22,346 bases of DNA from an uncultured Actinomycetes bacterium (lineage in GTDB: Bacteria > Actinomycetota > Actinomycetes > S36-B12): NCBI GenBank assembly GCA_937876275.1, contig CALFIA010000195.1, positions 1 through 22,346 of the forward strand. The letters are read 5' to 3'. The stretch's first letter is position 1. Each line of letters opens with the position of its first letter. A model generated the notes under the pieces. The model made no database searches, had not been told where the DNA came from, and worked only from the letters and a program-made list of their open reading frames with translations. This document shows, piece after piece, positions 21,520 to 22,346 of the stretch. The position numbers were made by a program, and so were the translations under genes.

Positions 21520-22299
21520 GTGAACGCATTGGAGTGGTTGGCGGGCTTGCCCTGGTTCGTCGTGCTCCTGATCTTCCTGGCCGCGTGCCTCGTGACTTTC
21601 GAGATTGCTAGTTCAGCGACGAAGCACCACGACCCCAATGACCGCACCAACGACAACATGGGCCGAGCCGCACTGGCACTGCTTAGTGGCGCTCTGATCT
21701 TCACAGGTGCTTTCACGATCATTACTTCGTGGACCGAGGCAGATCAGATGCGTGGAGCCGCTCAGAGCGAGGTCGTCAAAGCTCGGGCGCTCCTTCGCGA
21801 GATTGAACTTCTTGTTCCTGCCGACGACACAGTCGCTCAGGCCGTTAACGAGTACTCGAAGGCAGTGTTGAAAGGCGAGACCGGTAGTAATGGAACTCTT
21901 GAGACGAGCAAGGAGGCCAACGATGCCTTTGTCTCGCTCGAGAAAACCACGCTCGATCTGGTTCAGAAGTCGCAGATGGAGTCATACCGCGCCCAAGCGG
22001 TATCCGATTCCCTCACCGATCTGAAGGGTGCACGGGGGGATCGAGTGGGAGATCTCGCCAGCAAGATAACGCTGCCCCTCGTCGGGCTCCTGCTCATCAT
22101 GGCGATTATCAACCTGGTCGGCATTGGCTTGTTTCCGAGCGGAACTTCGCGTGGGCTAAAGCGAGCGTTCGGCCTCGTGGTGTCGGTTGCGATTTCGTGC
22201 ATCCTCACCACTGTCGTAGTCCTCCAGTCAGTTCCGTTCATTCAGCCGAGCCTCGCGAAACCGTTTGCCAGCCTCATTTCAGAAATCGACAATCGTTAA
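21520..22299 (+). CDS. DUF4239-like (bestrophin-like) membrane protein
   Basis: This 259-residue membrane protein has four hydrophobic segments (about 11-31, 50-70, 184-205 and 214-236) split into two pairs by a charged helical domain (about 72-180). The order two helices, long extra-membrane helical region, two helices, with a conserved-looking Arg/Ala-rich region after the second helix, resembles DUF4239 or bestrophin-like proteins. Function is unknown; channel activity should not be assumed. The GTG start follows a -10-like hexamer by 6 nt. The next gene starts 12 nt after the stop and has its own AGGAG, so the two are probably co-transcribed. Confidence 0.65.
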   Translation: MNALEWLAGLPWFVVLLIFLAACLVTFEIASSATKHHDPNDRTNDNMGRAALALLSGALIFTGAFTIITSWTEADQMRGAAQSEVVKARALLREIELLVPADDTVAQAVNEYSKAVLKGETGSNGTLETSKEANDAFVSLEKTTLDLVQKSQMESYRAQAVSDSLTDLKGARGDRVGDLASKITLPLVGLLLIMAIINLVGIGLFPSGTSRGLKRAFGLVVSVAISCILTTVVVLQSVPFIQPSLAKPFASLISEIDNR

Positions 22300-22311
22300 T
22301 CAGGAGAAGTC

Positions 22312-22346
22312 ATGCGCCGGAGCATCCGCACAATACTCGTCACGAC
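22312..22346 (+). CDS. Start of a further gene, cut by the window edge
   Basis: An ATG at 22312 has AGGAG 5 nt upstream and opens a frame reading MRRSIRTILVT up to the edge. The Arg-rich start followed by hydrophobic residues looks like the beginning of a signal peptide or membrane anchor. Nothing can be said about function. Confidence 0.6.
   Translation, partial: MRRSIRTILVT

Overview
The window is about 60% GC and codon-dense. It looks like a chromosomal stretch of an actinomycete (Actinomycetota). The reasons are strong G/C at third codon positions, many GTG/TTG starts, secreted proteins with Arg-rich signal peptides, DUF2207 and resuscitation-factor-like genes, and several genes whose start codon lies exactly 6 nt after a TANNNT-like -10 hexamer, the layout of leaderless transcripts. 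No rRNA, tRNA, CRISPR array, transposase or phage gene was recognised. The species cannot be named from the sequence.

Left part (1-4735): a degenerate-GGDEF/EAL c-di-GMP phosphodiesterase converges on a secreted lysozyme-fold/resuscitation-factor-like muralytic protein. The muralytic gene has a predicted ~175-nt 5' leader packed with four hairpins, the last just before the ribosome binding site. A possible 59-codon gene follows, then a textbook peroxide-defence operon. That operon has an OxyR-like tetramer site abutting a promoter, ahpC, a UUCG-capped intercistronic hairpin, ahpF and a long terminator-like hairpin. AhpC and AhpF are both of the enteric type.

Second part (4736-8725, + strand): an aldo/keto reductase, a membrane-anchored diguanylate cyclase with an intact GGDEF motif, and a 662-residue modular secreted protein with a Ser/Ala-rich stalk. 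The last two start at leaderless-type promoters.

Third part (8755-15318, - strand): in transcription order, a di-iron fatty acid hydroxylase/sterol desaturase-like protein, an MFS sugar porter, a DUF2207 membrane protein ending in poly-Gly, a ROK sugar kinase, an inositol-monophosphatase-like phosphatase and a DUF309 protein. The last four are closely packed. Sugar uptake and phosphorylation is the likely theme of the porter and kinase; the others may be passengers.

Fourth part (15541-22346): a secreted YHYH-domain protein divergent from the hydroxylase, with two related palindromes between them. After it come a DMT/EamA permease, a secreted beta-propeller-like protein, a DUF2306-like membrane protein, a small secreted protein with an internal helical repeat, a convergent MHS-family transporter, a DUF4239-like membrane protein and the first codons of another gene.

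The best candidates for something undescribed are the structured leader of the muralytic gene, the OxyR-type control of an enteric-like ahpCF module in this background, the twin palindromes at 15356-15431, and the small repeat protein at 19480. All family assignments rest on motif recognition by eye, without database searches.
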